Origin: Solibacillus sp. FSL R7-0668 | GTDB lineage: Bacteria > Bacillota > Bacilli > Bacillales_A > Planococcaceae | Direction of reading: 5' to 3' | DNA: 64,000 bases | Assembly (NCBI RefSeq): GCF_038006205.1 | Contig: NZ_JBBOUU010000001.1 | Coordinates: 1,676,001 to 1,740,000, forward strand | In this document: one piece after another, positions 1 to 7,693 of the stretch | Numbering within the stretch: the stretch's first letter is position 1 | How the letters are laid out: each line of letters starts with the position of its first letter | Position numbers and translations under genes: made by a program | Notes under the pieces: generated by a model | The model's database searches: none | Told to the model about the DNA's origin: nothing | What the model saw: the letters and a program-made list of their open reading frames with translations, nothing else

Positions 1-860
1 CGGTCACAATTGAAAACGAAGGTGTGACAACGGTTTATGAGCAAGCACCAACAAAAGCGATTTCACTAAATCAACATGTAACGGAAATTATGTTAGCGCT
101 TGGCTTAGAAGATTCGATGGTAGGAACAGCTTTCTTAGATAATGAAATTTATGCACCTTTGCAAGAAGCGTATGAACAAGTTCCTGTTTTAGCAGAAGGC
201 TATCCTTCTAAAGAACAAGTGATTTCAGCAGAAGCTGATTTTTTATATGGTGGATGGGCAAGTGCATTTAATGAAAAAAATATTGCAACTCGTGATGAGC
301 TTGAAACATTAGGCATTAACAGCTATCTACAATCTTCTTCTGTTAAAGTAGCGCCAACATTAGAGGATGTGCAACAGGATATTACAAATATCGCTAAAAT
401 TTTCCGAGTAGAAGAGCGCGGCCAACAATTAATTAATGAAATGAATCAAGAGATTGAAGCGATTCAAGTAAAAATCCCAGAAGCAGAAAAGCCATTAGAA
501 GTATTAGTTTTTGATAGTGGCGAAACGGATATTTTTACTGCAACACAAAATTTCATGAATACACTCGTAACAATGGCAGGAGCTCATAATATTTTTGGTG
601 ACATTGAAGACAATTGGGCAACAGTTTCAAAAGAAGATACTGTGGACCGCGCACCAGATGCAATTGTAATTATTGATTATGGTTCAACAACAGCTGAAGA
701 AAAAATTGCTTTTTTGAAAGATGATCCTGCACTGAGTCAATTACCAGCCGTTAAAAATGAACATTTTGTTATTTTACCTTTATCTGCAGCATCAGAAGGA
801 GTTCGTGTAGCAGAGGCATTAGAAATTTTAGTAAAAGGCTTATATCCAGAGGCGTACTAA
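1..860 (+). CDS. ABC transporter substrate-binding protein (BtuF/FecB type), 5' partial
   Basis: The open frame runs in from before the window, so the N-terminus with signal peptide or lipobox is missing; a GTG at 24 lies inside the frame and is not the real start. The visible 285 or so residues look like the class III periplasmic-binding-protein fold of PF01497 that captures cobalamin, haem or ferric siderophores outside the membrane for a BtuCD/FecCD-type permease. The stop is followed after 18 nt by the next start, so it belongs to the operon with the siroheme-reductase-like gene and cbiX. That context suggests a cobalamin or corrinoid ligand, but an iron-siderophore ligand cannot be excluded. 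Family assignment is from overall sequence character; the ligand is inference. Confidence 0.75.
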   Translation, partial: VTIENEGVTTVYEQAPTKAISLNQHVTEIMLALGLEDSMVGTAFLDNEIYAPLQEAYEQVPVLAEGYPSKEQVISAEADFLYGGWASAFNEKNIATRDELETLGINSYLQSSSVKVAPTLEDVQQDITNIAKIFRVEERGQQLINEMNQEIEAIQVKIPEAEKPLEVLVFDSGETDIFTATQNFMNTLVTMAGAHNIFGDIEDNWATVSKEDTVDRAPDAIVIIDYGSTTAEEKIAFLKDDPALSQLPAVKNEHFVILPLSAASEGVRVAEALEILVKGLYPEAY

Positions 861-878
861 ACTGAAGGAGCAGTTGTG

Positions 879-1571
879 ATGAGACAAAAACAATTTGAAC
901 AAAATTTTGAAAAGGCAATGGCATTGCCAATGCCAACAAAAACATTTGCGAAGTTAAATGTAGAAAAGGAATTTGTCTCATTAACGATTCGTCCAGGTCT
1001 TATTAATAAGCATTTGACACAAGATCAATTAATCGCACTAAGTAGACTTGCATCCCACGGCGCAGTGAAATATTCGGCTGACCATGGGTTTATTGTATCA
1101 GTACATCAAGATTTTTTAGAAGAGGCATTAGAAAAATTGACAGTTGTGGGTTTATATGCTGTAAATCCGCAGCCTAGTGCCGTAGTGAAATGCTGTGATT
1201 TTTGTGATGGTGAACGATTAGAGGCACTTTCAATAACGGAAAAGTTTCTACAGGAAATTGAACAATTTCCATTGAAAAAACGAATTCGAATAGGTTTAAA
1301 TGCGTGTACATCTGCTTGTTATAATGCTGTACGTGATGATATTGCCCTTATTTATCATGATGGAAAATTCGATCTTTATGCAGGGGCTATTCAAATGGGG
1401 AGAAGAGCAAATTCAGGTGAATTATTAGTGAAAAAAATTGATGACTCTAAAATTATTCAAGTAGTTTACGAACTTTTGCAACTTTTTGAAAGGTCAACGT
1501 TCAAAGAATTTCATGGCTTTATTAGAAAAGAAAAGCTGAATATTCAACAAACGCTGGCACAATTATTATGA
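879..1571 (+). CDS. Small nitrite/sulfite reductase-like [4Fe-4S]/siroheme-domain protein
   Basis: A 230-residue protein. Residues about 25-95 resemble the ferredoxin-like half domain of nitrite/sulfite reductases and the rest the Fe-S/siroheme half. Cysteines that could hold a cluster are C105, C106, C109 and the C143-x3-C147 pair. It is about half the length of a true assimilatory sulfite or nitrite reductase. In the anaerobic cobalamin pathway of Bacillus megaterium a similar domain is fused to CbiH (CbiH60), and here the next gene is cbiX, so a role in cobalamin ring synthesis is the best guess. The start is ATG 879 (AAGGAG at 865-870, 8-nt spacing) rather than the GTG at 876. Function is inferred from context, not shown by the sequence. 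Confidence 0.65.
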   Translation: MRQKQFEQNFEKAMALPMPTKTFAKLNVEKEFVSLTIRPGLINKHLTQDQLIALSRLASHGAVKYSADHGFIVSVHQDFLEEALEKLTVVGLYAVNPQPSAVVKCCDFCDGERLEALSITEKFLQEIEQFPLKKRIRIGLNACTSACYNAVRDDIALIYHDGKFDLYAGAIQMGRRANSGELLVKKIDDSKIIQVVYELLQLFERSTFKEFHGFIRKEKLNIQQTLAQLL

Positions 1572-1584
1572 GGTAGGTAAAAAA

Positions 1585-2781
1585 ATGACAACTTGGAACT
1601 TAACAAACATGCAGCGCCATCTTTTGATTTGTAATGGTGCAACTTGCATGGGGGCGGGCGCAGAGGAAGTAACTAAACAAATCCGTGATGAAATTCGTCA
1701 ACATCGTCTGGATGAGCGCATTCATACATCGCGTACACGCTGTAATGGGCGTTGTAAAGATAAATGTGTCGTTATCGATTATCCAAAGGGGAGTTGGTAT
1801 TCTGTACAACAAGAGCAAACAGCACGTGCCATTGTCCATGAAAATGTAGAAGAAGAAGCGATTATTTATACGATGCAGGACGGCGAACGAAAACGACCAG
1901 ACAATCGTATTAAAGGCATCGAAAAATATAGAAAGGAGAAGGGGGCTGTGAAGAAAGCAATTCTTTTTGTGGGACATGGAAGTAGATTAGAAGCTGGAAA
2001 CGAGGAAGTACGTCAATTTATTCAGCAAATGAGACTGATGATTGATGCATCGTTACTTGTTGAAACTTGCTTTTTAGAATTTGCCTCACCGAATATTGAA
2101 GATGGTATTCAAAACTGTATCGAACAGGGTGCGGATGAAGTGCATGTTATTCCGATCATTTTACTACATGCAGGTCACTCAAAAATGCATATTCCTGCAG
2201 AAATTGAGCATGCAAAAGAGCATTTCCCAGATATTCGTTTTACATATGGACAAACAATTGGCATCCACGACGAGATTTTTGAAATATTAAAATCACGTTT
2301 ATCTGAAATTGGCTTTAATCCTGATGAAAAGCATGAAGACACGGCAATTTTATTAATCGCGCGTGGCGGTAGTGACCCATATGCGAACGGCGATTTTTAT
2401 AAAATTACGCGTTTACTGTGGGAACAACTCGATGTTCCGATTGTGGAAAGTGCCTTTATGGGGGTTACAACGCCTACAGTGGAACAGGGGATTAAACGCT
2501 GTGTTAAATTAGGTGCGAAAAAAATTATTATGCTGCCATATTTCCTATTTACGGGAATTTTAATGGAGCGCATGCATAAAATGGCCAACCAATTGACGGA
2601 GCAATATTCAGATGTAACCATTGATATTGCTGGTTATTTTGGCTATCATGATAAACTGAAAACGGTGCTGTTAGAACGTATGGAACAAGCGCTTGATGGC
2701 ACATCTACAGGCATGCAAGATTTAGAAAACTTTAGAATGTATGCGCAAGAGCATGGCTATGAGCATCATCACCATCATTAA
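1585..2781 (+). CDS. cbiX: CbiW-CbiX fusion: ferredoxin-like domain plus sirohydrochlorin cobaltochelatase
   Basis: A 398-residue protein. Residues 1-100 form a thioredoxin-like [2Fe-2S] ferredoxin domain with C16, C21, C53, C57 and C61, like CbiW. From residue 122 a CbiX chelatase follows, with the two-fold repeat typical of long CbiX: ILFVGHGSR near 126, the metal-site stretch LHAGHSKMHIP near 190-200, and a degenerate second half (LLIARGGSDP). It ends in a His-rich tail (HGYEHHHHH), as in B. megaterium CbiX. It would insert Co2+ into sirohydrochlorin in the early anaerobic B12 pathway. A strong AAAGGAG at 1932-1938 precedes an in-frame GTG at 1948, so free CbiX may also be made. The start ATG follows the upstream stop by 13 nt with GAGGTAGG. 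Confidence 0.85.
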   Translation: MTTWNLTNMQRHLLICNGATCMGAGAEEVTKQIRDEIRQHRLDERIHTSRTRCNGRCKDKCVVIDYPKGSWYSVQQEQTARAIVHENVEEEAIIYTMQDGERKRPDNRIKGIEKYRKEKGAVKKAILFVGHGSRLEAGNEEVRQFIQQMRLMIDASLLVETCFLEFASPNIEDGIQNCIEQGADEVHVIPIILLHAGHSKMHIPAEIEHAKEHFPDIRFTYGQTIGIHDEIFEILKSRLSEIGFNPDEKHEDTAILLIARGGSDPYANGDFYKITRLLWEQLDVPIVESAFMGVTTPTVEQGIKRCVKLGAKKIIMLPYFLFTGILMERMHKMANQLTEQYSDVTIDIAGYFGYHDKLKTVLLERMEQALDGTSTGMQDLENFRMYAQEHGYEHHHHH

Positions 2782-2788
2782 ACGAAAG

Positions 2789-2820
2789 AAGCAACTGTCC
2801 AATTTAGGAGACAGTTGCTT
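2789..2820. terminator. Convergent hairpin terminator between cbiX and nrdF
   Basis: An 11-bp perfect stem (2789-2799 with 2810-2820) lies between the convergent cbiX and nrdF stops. A short U-rich run follows on both strands, so it probably serves both operons. Confidence 0.7.
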
Positions 2821-2828
2821 TGTTGCGT

Positions 2829-3791
2829 TTAAAATTTAAATGTATCATCAGTAATCGGTGCTACTTTTGCGATAGCATAGGTAGCGCCTTTTTGACTGAA
2901 AAAATCATAGGTAGAGCCTGTATTCGAAATCCCGTTCATGACAACCGGATTTACTTCCTCCTCAGGGAACATCGTCTCAAAGCCTAAGTTCATCAGTGCT
3001 TTATTGGCATTGTAGCGCACGTATTTTTTTACTTCTGGGGAAAGACCTGTTTCGGCATAAAGGTCTTCAGTGTACTTCATTTCATTTTGGTAAAGATCCA
3101 GTAAATATTCATAGCCCCATAGTGTTAACTCTTGCTGTTTTTCTGCAGAAAACGTTTTGAAAATGTTTTGTGCGAAAAAGCCAACTGCTACACCGTGAAT
3201 TGATTCGTCGCGTAATATAAGTGAAATCACTTCAGCAGAGTTACGTAACGTTCCTTGCCCGCCTAAGTATAACGGGTAGAAAAAGCCAGAGTAAAATAGG
3301 AAACTTTCGAGCATTACGGAAGCAAACATCGCTTTCCATAAGCTTTCTGAATCATCTTCTTTGATCGCTTTATAAACATCCCCAATTCGGTTTGCTTTAT
3401 ATTGAAGAAACTCATTTTTTTGTACCCACTCGAAAATTTCATCGATTTCCGTGTTCGTACAAAGTGTGGTGAAAATGTACGAATACGATTTGGCATGGAT
3501 GGCTTCGAATGCGCCAAATACAGTTAGAACGGCCTTTTCTTGAAGGTCAGGTGTGAATTTGGCAATTTCGTTCATGCCAATATTTGTTTGAACGGTATCG
3601 AGTAAAGTTAAACCACCAAACACCTTCTTGTACGTATCCTGATGTTCGAATTCCTTCCATTGCTTGACATCCTTGCTGACTGCAATTTCTTCTGGGAACC
3701 AAATTTGTTTCCATTGCTGATCCCAAAAAATGCGTGCCAACTCACTTGTAGGCTTGTTCCAGTTGACGGCTTGGTAAGTTAAATTTGACAT
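2829..3791 (-). CDS. nrdF: Class Ib ribonucleotide reductase small subunit NrdF
   Basis: A 320-residue NrdF, the dimetal-tyrosyl radical subunit that starts radical transfer to NrdE so that ribonucleoside diphosphates are reduced. Metal-ligand motifs are visible: LLDTVQTN near residue 65, FEAIHAKSYS near 98 (E, H and the radical-type Y) and DESIHG near 197. The start chosen is ATG 3791, which has GAGGAG 9 nt upstream; the GTG three codons earlier has no room for a ribosome site. It overlaps the nrdE stop by 13 nt, a sign of translational coupling. It is the last gene of nrdHIEF under the cobalamin riboswitch, followed by a convergent terminator. Identity is secure. Confidence 0.96.
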   Translation of the reverse strand: MSNLTYQAVNWNKPTSELARIFWDQQWKQIWFPEEIAVSKDVKQWKEFEHQDTYKKVFGGLTLLDTVQTNIGMNEIAKFTPDLQEKAVLTVFGAFEAIHAKSYSYIFTTLCTNTEIDEIFEWVQKNEFLQYKANRIGDVYKAIKEDDSESLWKAMFASVMLESFLFYSGFFYPLYLGGQGTLRNSAEVISLILRDESIHGVAVGFFAQNIFKTFSAEKQQELTLWGYEYLLDLYQNEMKYTEDLYAETGLSPEVKKYVRYNANKALMNLGFETMFPEEEVNPVVMNGISNTGSTYDFFSQKGATYAIAKVAPITDDTFKF

Positions 3792-4141
3792 GCGACACAC
3801 TCCTCAATTGTCAGTAAACGTTGACGAACATAATACACTGATTTTATACCCTTCATCCAAGCATAAATATACACCTTTGCGAGCTGCTCAGTGTTCCATT
3901 GATCGGTTACGTATAACGTCATCGAGATACCTTGGTCGACATGCTGCTGCGCGGCTGCGTATAAATCAATCAGCTCATACGGATTGACGTCATAGGCCTC
4001 TGTATACAGTTCCTTGTTGTCATTCGTTAAAAATGGCATCGGATAAATCGTTCGTGAGTCTGCATAGTCACGTACCTCAACGCGTTCTGTAATCGGTGCA
4101 AGTGAAGCAGTGCAAGATCTTATATATGAAATACTACCAGT
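3779..4141 (-). CDS. nrdE: NrdE, exon 2 (C-terminal 120 residues)
   Basis: This is the 3' exon of nrdE. Read from 4141 it begins TGSISYIRSCTASLAP, which continues the RLAIAP ending of exon 1, as expected for the APTGSISY core of class I large subunits. It ends in ECVACQI, the C-terminal CxxC tail that is re-reduced by NrdH. No ribosome-binding site precedes it and the ATG at 4039 is internal, so it should only be translated after the intervening group I intron (4142-4467) is spliced out. Spliced NrdE is about 698 residues, the normal length for class Ib. It overlaps the nrdF start by 13 nt. Confidence 0.9.
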   Translation of the reverse strand, partial: TGSISYIRSCTASLAPITERVEVRDYADSRTIYPMPFLTNDNKELYTEAYDVNPYELIDLYAAAQQHVDQGISMTLYVTDQWNTEQLAKVYIYAWMKGIKSVYYVRQRLLTIEECVACQI

Positions 4142-4467
4142 CCTTGATACCCTCAGTTTCCTGATATTTTGTAGGGAGTAGACTATACAATATAGGTAAT
4201 GGCTTTTTACCTATCAAGTATTATAGTCGTTGAACCTTCACCATTTGATAGGTGCTTGGCTGCTGATTACCGATTCGATAAGCACTTAGGACATAGGATT
4301 TCAACTATGCTTTTTTTCACCTTATGCTATCCAAAAAATTTTTTCTGCTTTCGCCACATTCACGCATATCGTTTCCGATTACGTTGTAGTTTTTTTGGCT
4401 TTACGGCTTCCCAGCAATTTAACTTGTTTTGACACTGTTTTACAACAATGAAAGCCCTAGTTTGTTA
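4142..4467 (-). ncRNA. Self-splicing group I intron in nrdE, 326 nt, no ORF
   Basis: On the minus strand the nrdE frame hits TAA right after the codon for P in RLAIAP and resumes 326 nt later. The insert has group I hallmarks. The last exon bases GCCU plus the first intron U can pair with an internal guide AGGGC, giving the U-G wobble at the 5' splice site (P1). A P-element-like run with GCUGGGAAGCC pairs GCUG with CAGC of a Q-like AAUCAGCAGCCAAGC (P4). An R element GGUUCAACGACUAUA pairs GACUAUA with UAUAGUC of the S element (P7). The intron ends in G at 4142. Joining GCGCCT to ACTGGTAGT restores A-P-T-G-S. There is no homing endonuclease ORF, so this is a minimal, probably non-mobile intron. 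Boundaries rest on frame restoration and known group I rules. Confidence 0.92.
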
Positions 4468-6201
4468 AGGCGCAATGGCTAGTCGGTAGCTATGGAACAA
4501 GCCATATTTTTGTACATCCTCTTTTAACGCCTGCCACATTTTATTTGTAATGATTGGCGTTGACCCTAATGCACCTAAAACGATTGCATCAAGCTCGACT
4601 GTTTCTTTATTCATATATTTTTCAAAGTAAGCGCCTGAAGCATATTCGCTATCCTCATAGCGATAGAATGTTTCCTTCTTCTCTTTTGCGATTTCCATCG
4701 AAGCTTTTACCGAATAATAATTCAATGCTTCCATAAAGGCATCAACAAATGCAATGGATTCCTTTGAACCGTAGCGAATCCCGCTGCTTACTAAGTGCCC
4801 GTGCAAATTCATCACACCAAGTCCAACCGAGTGCATTACCTTATTGGCCTTTGAAACGGAAGGGACGTTGATGATATCAGTCATCGTCGATACATTCGTT
4901 AACAAGCGCATCGCTGTTTGCACTAATTGTTCAAAGCTTTGTACCTTTGTTGCCTCGTGAATATCAATGGAGCCGAGATTACAGGAAACATCTAGACCAT
5001 ATTCATTTGGCTGGTTTTGATCGGTAATGACGCTCGTTTGCTGATACTGAAGAATTTCCGTGCATAAATTTGACATTTTCACGCGCCCGATATTTTTCAA
5101 TGCATGATGATTATTAACATTATCATCCAGTATTTCGAAAGGATAGCCGGATTCAAATTGGGCTTTTTTCACTTCGGTATATAATTTTCGTGCATTAATA
5201 CGCTTGAGCTTGCGAATATTTGGATTATCCAATAATTCGTAATACATTTCAGACAACGAAATTTCAGACATGCGCTTCCCGTATTCTTTGTAAATATCGT
5301 AGGAACTAAATAGTACGATGTCTTTATCCCGGCGCATTAGTTCAAAGAAAATATCGGGTATAATAATGCCGGTAGAAAGGGTCGCTAAACGAATTTTGTC
5401 GTCGGCATTTGGCTTTTTCGATGAGATAAAGCTTTCAATATCCCCATGGAAAATATTCAAATAAACAACGCCTGAGCCATTACGCTGCCCAAGCTGATTC
5501 GAATAACTGAAGGAGTTTTCTAATAATTTGGCGACGGGCATAACCCCGCTAGCACGATTTAATATCCCTTTAATCGGATCACCGAGTGGACGTAAATCCG
5601 TTAAATTCACTCCAACACCGCCACCTAATCGAGATAGCTCCAAGCAGTAGCCGATATTTTCAGCGATTGAGTTCATCGTGTCATCCATCGTTAATTTAAA
5701 GCAGGAAACGAGCTCACCACGTGCTTTTTTCCCACTGTTTAGGGCAGTAGGGGTAGCAGGCTGGTAGGCAGTCATAATAGCTTCAATCGCCTGTTCGGCT
5801 AATGCTTCGTCACCTTGTGCAAGGTAGAGCGCAATAATAACAATGCGGTCTTCATATTTTTCTAAAATTTCTTTGCCATCACGGCTTTTCATCGCATAGC
5901 TATCATAAAATTTAGATGCACTCATAAATGAAGGGAAGCGGAATTTATAGGCATACGCCTTTTTGTACATACGCTTTATGAAATCCATAGCGTACAGCTC
6001 GATAAATTCCTTTTCATAGTAGCCTTCATCTACTAGGTAGCGTACTTTTTCTTCAATATCAATAAAATAGCGGAGACGGACATTGATCTCCTCTAAAAAG
6101 TAACGGCGTGTCGCGTCCTTATCCTTTTGTAAATCGATTTCACCTGTCGCGCGGTAGCGGTTAAGGATATCGTTATTAAGCGTTAAATAGTGTTTCATCA
6201 T
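4468..6201 (-). CDS. nrdE: Class Ib ribonucleotide reductase large subunit NrdE, exon 1
   Basis: Exon 1 codes for about 578 residues of the catalytic subunit that reduces NDPs to dNDPs. Active-site motifs are present: ELVSCFKL near residue 170 (first redox Cys), SNLCTE near 380 (thiyl radical Cys with Asn and Glu) and CNLGSID near 408 (second redox Cys). The reading frame ends with an intron-borne TAA, so an unspliced message would give a truncated, inactive protein lacking the C-terminal barrel strands and the CxxC tail. The start is ATG 6201 or 6198 (GAGG a few nt upstream); TTG at 6204 is too close to it. The A of the nrdI stop TGA is the A of the nrdE ATG, indicating coupling. It most resembles the enterobacterial/lactococcal NrdE type. 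Confidence 0.93.
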
Positions 6202-6563
6202 CAAGCCTCATTCCAAATGGAGTTATAAAATTGCTTTATTTGCTCATAATCGGCAGTCGTTCCTCGTAAATCTAGCTTTGCGATTAGTGGGAGCTCATAA
6301 TAATTTGCTAATAGATCACCGGCACGGCCAAACATCGAATGACCAAAATTGCGATTGCCACTGACAATAATGCCTTTACAAAGCATGTGGTGCTGCTGCA
6401 TATAGTCTTCTACGACAGCGGGAATCGAGCCTAGCCCATCTGTATAGGTGAATAGTAAAAATGGCTTCGTAATGGATGTAGCTTGTTCAATGGGAGTAGA
6501 CGGTAAACCAAGTTTTCCAATCACACTCTGAACATTGCCCGTGCGCGTAGCATAAACAATCAT
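6201..6563 (-). CDS. nrdI: NrdI flavodoxin-like activator of NrdF
   Basis: A 120-residue flavodoxin-like protein that binds FMN and supplies superoxide/peroxide to assemble the Mn(III)2-tyrosyl cofactor of NrdF. It starts MIVYATRTGNVQ, the FMN phosphate loop, and carries GNRNFGHSMF further on, typical of NrdI. The start is ATG 6563, overlapping the nrdH stop as ATGA, with no separate Shine-Dalgarno, so it is translationally coupled. Gene order H-I-E-F is the standard class Ib arrangement. Confidence 0.93.
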   Translation of the reverse strand: MIVYATRTGNVQSVIGKLGLPSTPIEQATSITKPFLLFTYTDGLGSIPAVVEDYMQQHHMLCKGIIVSGNRNFGHSMFGRAGDLLANYYELPLIAKLDLRGTTADYEQIKQFYNSIWNEA

Positions 6564-6784
6564 GCGCTGAATTCTGAAATACGATTCATAATGGAAGGAG
6601 TCTCCGCATACCATTCACTATCAATTTCCAGCACAGGAACCGATAAAAAACCTGCCTCCAAAATTGCTTGTTTTGCTGCTTCATTATGGTCGATGTTAAT
6701 GATCTCGACTTGTAAGTTTGCCGCATCCAATTCAGATTTTACCCATAAGCACTTTGGGCAGATTGTTTTTGTGTAAAGTTTCAT
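6560..6784 (-). CDS. nrdH: NrdH glutaredoxin-like redox protein
   Basis: A 74-residue glutaredoxin-fold electron donor with thioredoxin-like activity, reducing the C-terminal CxxC of NrdE. The active site is TICPKCLW near residues 7-14, and the C-terminal SVPVL with its cis-Pro loop is as expected. The open frame extends upstream into the leader, but the start is ATG 6784, preceded by GAGGG at 8-9 nt. It is the first gene after the cobalamin riboswitch and its terminator, so it is the direct target of that control. Confidence 0.92.
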   Translation of the reverse strand: MKLYTKTICPKCLWVKSELDAANLQVEIINIDHNEAAKQAILEAGFLSVPVLEIDSEWYAETPSIMNRISEFSA

Positions 6785-6837
6785 AATAAAATCCCTCGTT
6801 ATACATGTATTTATTGTGCACGCCATTTGATTTTGGG

Positions 6838-6870
6838 CAAAGAAAAAAGCCATCCGGTTAAAGGATAGCT
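6838..6870 (-). terminator. Attenuator terminator of the nrd cobalamin riboswitch
   Basis: On the minus strand an 8-bp stem (6863-6870 with 6849-6856, loop TTTAACC) is followed directly by TTTTTTCTTT. It lies between the B12 aptamer and the nrdH ribosome-binding site, so ligand binding probably controls read-through at this point. A competing antiterminator could not be drawn with confidence. Confidence 0.8.
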
Positions 6871-6934
6871 TGAAATGGAAACAAAAATAGAGCTTTCGTC
6901 TCCATTTCCTATTCCCCGAAGAAATGTACGTGAA

Positions 6935-7080
6935 TTTAGCGCGGCAGGTCTCCTGGCTTTGCGTCATCCGTCAGACACCTTCCCATGCATAAGCACAGTG
7001 GCAAACGTCTTCAGTCAGCATTTACAGTTGCGGGGACAGCGTTGGTTTTGCACCAAACTTCCCTATTAAACTACATTTAG
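6935..7080 (-). promoter_or_regulatory. Cobalamin riboswitch upstream of nrdHIEF
   Basis: The minus strand carries the cobalamin aptamer consensus in order: AATAGGGAAGTTTGGTGCAA, CCAACGCTGTCCCCGCAAC, TGTAAATGCTGAC, then the B12 box GCCACTGTGCTTATGCATGG, followed by GGAAGGTGTCTGACG, GATGACGCAAAGCCAGGAGA and CCTGCCG. The ligand is adenosylcobalamin or a related form. The downstream terminator (6838-6870) suggests transcription attenuation that turns the operon off when B12 is abundant. Using it to control a B12-independent ribonucleotide reductase is known from Streptomyces nrdABS; the logic here is by analogy. Confidence 0.95.
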
Positions 7081-7183
7081 TAGTACCGCGATAAATCAAC
7101 ACAATATCTAGTTATGAATATGAGTATAAGTGTTCGTATATAAAAAGTAAAGAGGAGATTTTAAAGTCGGACAACTGAAATGA

Positions 7184-7510
7184 CTAAACAGATTTCTTTT
7201 CTTCCTGCCATTTCACATAATTGTAGTAAGCCTGCACGACGCAAAGTAGCACAACAAAAATAACGTAGCCGATAAATAGGGGCGTTAAGCCAAATAAAAA
7301 ATACATAAATACAATCACCAAAAGTAAAAACGGAATTGAATAAATGGTGCGCCAAAATTTTCGACGGTAGGATAATGCAAAATAAGCCAATTTCTTTCCC
7401 TTGTCAACTTTTGGCTTGTTTTGATAATACTTTTTTAAGCCGAAAAATAAAAGCGAAATAATGGTCAAATTGATCAATAGGCTTACCCAAAAAACAGAAT
7501 TACCCAACAA
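7184..7510 (-). CDS. Small three-helix membrane protein, unknown function
   Basis: A 108-residue protein with an N-terminal hydrophobic helix (about 5-25), a basic cytoplasmic stretch rich in K and Y (26-52) and two further helices (about 56-92), ending in a charged tail. I do not recognise a family. The start is TTG 7510, with AGAGGTGG 6 nt upstream on the minus strand; no ATG or GTG fits the frame. It stands alone between the nrd leader and a divergent esterase gene. Confidence 0.6.
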   Translation of the reverse strand: MLGNSVFWVSLLINLTIISLLFFGLKKYYQNKPKVDKGKKLAYFALSYRRKFWRTIYSIPFLLLVIVFMYFLFGLTPLFIGYVIFVVLLCVVQAYYNYVKWQEEKKSV

Positions 7511-7597
7511 AGAAGTCCACCTCTATTAGAATAAAATTTTCGATATCCTGTATAATTATAACAATTAATAGAGGTGTGCAAAGTTGTGCCTCACTGA

Positions 7598-7693
7598 ATG
7601 ATACAACGTGTACAAGATGCATATGTTGTAAGACAAATGATTTTGGGTAATGTACCACAAATAAACTCGAATGAGGTGTCGAATTATGCGTAG
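7598..7693 (+). CDS. Possible 31-residue leader ORF overlapping the esterase start
   Basis: ATG 7598 opens a 31-codon frame (MIQRVQDAYVVRQ...) that stops at TAG 7693, 8 nt into the esterase gene. It has no well-placed ribosome-binding site (GAGGTG is over 20 nt upstream). It could be a coupling leader or a remnant of a longer gene. Existence as a real gene is doubtful. Confidence 0.2.
   Translation: MIQRVQDAYVVRQMILGNVPQINSNEVSNYA

Noticed and set aside
4199-4432. A 77-codon plus-strand frame opposite the nrdE insert
   Set aside because: It is antisense to the group I intron, lacks a ribosome site and looks like no protein; not an intron-encoded endonuclease.
4465-6204. nrdE as a simple truncated pseudogene
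   Set aside because: The missing C-terminal part follows in frame after a group I intron with restored active-site sequence, so splicing explains the break better.
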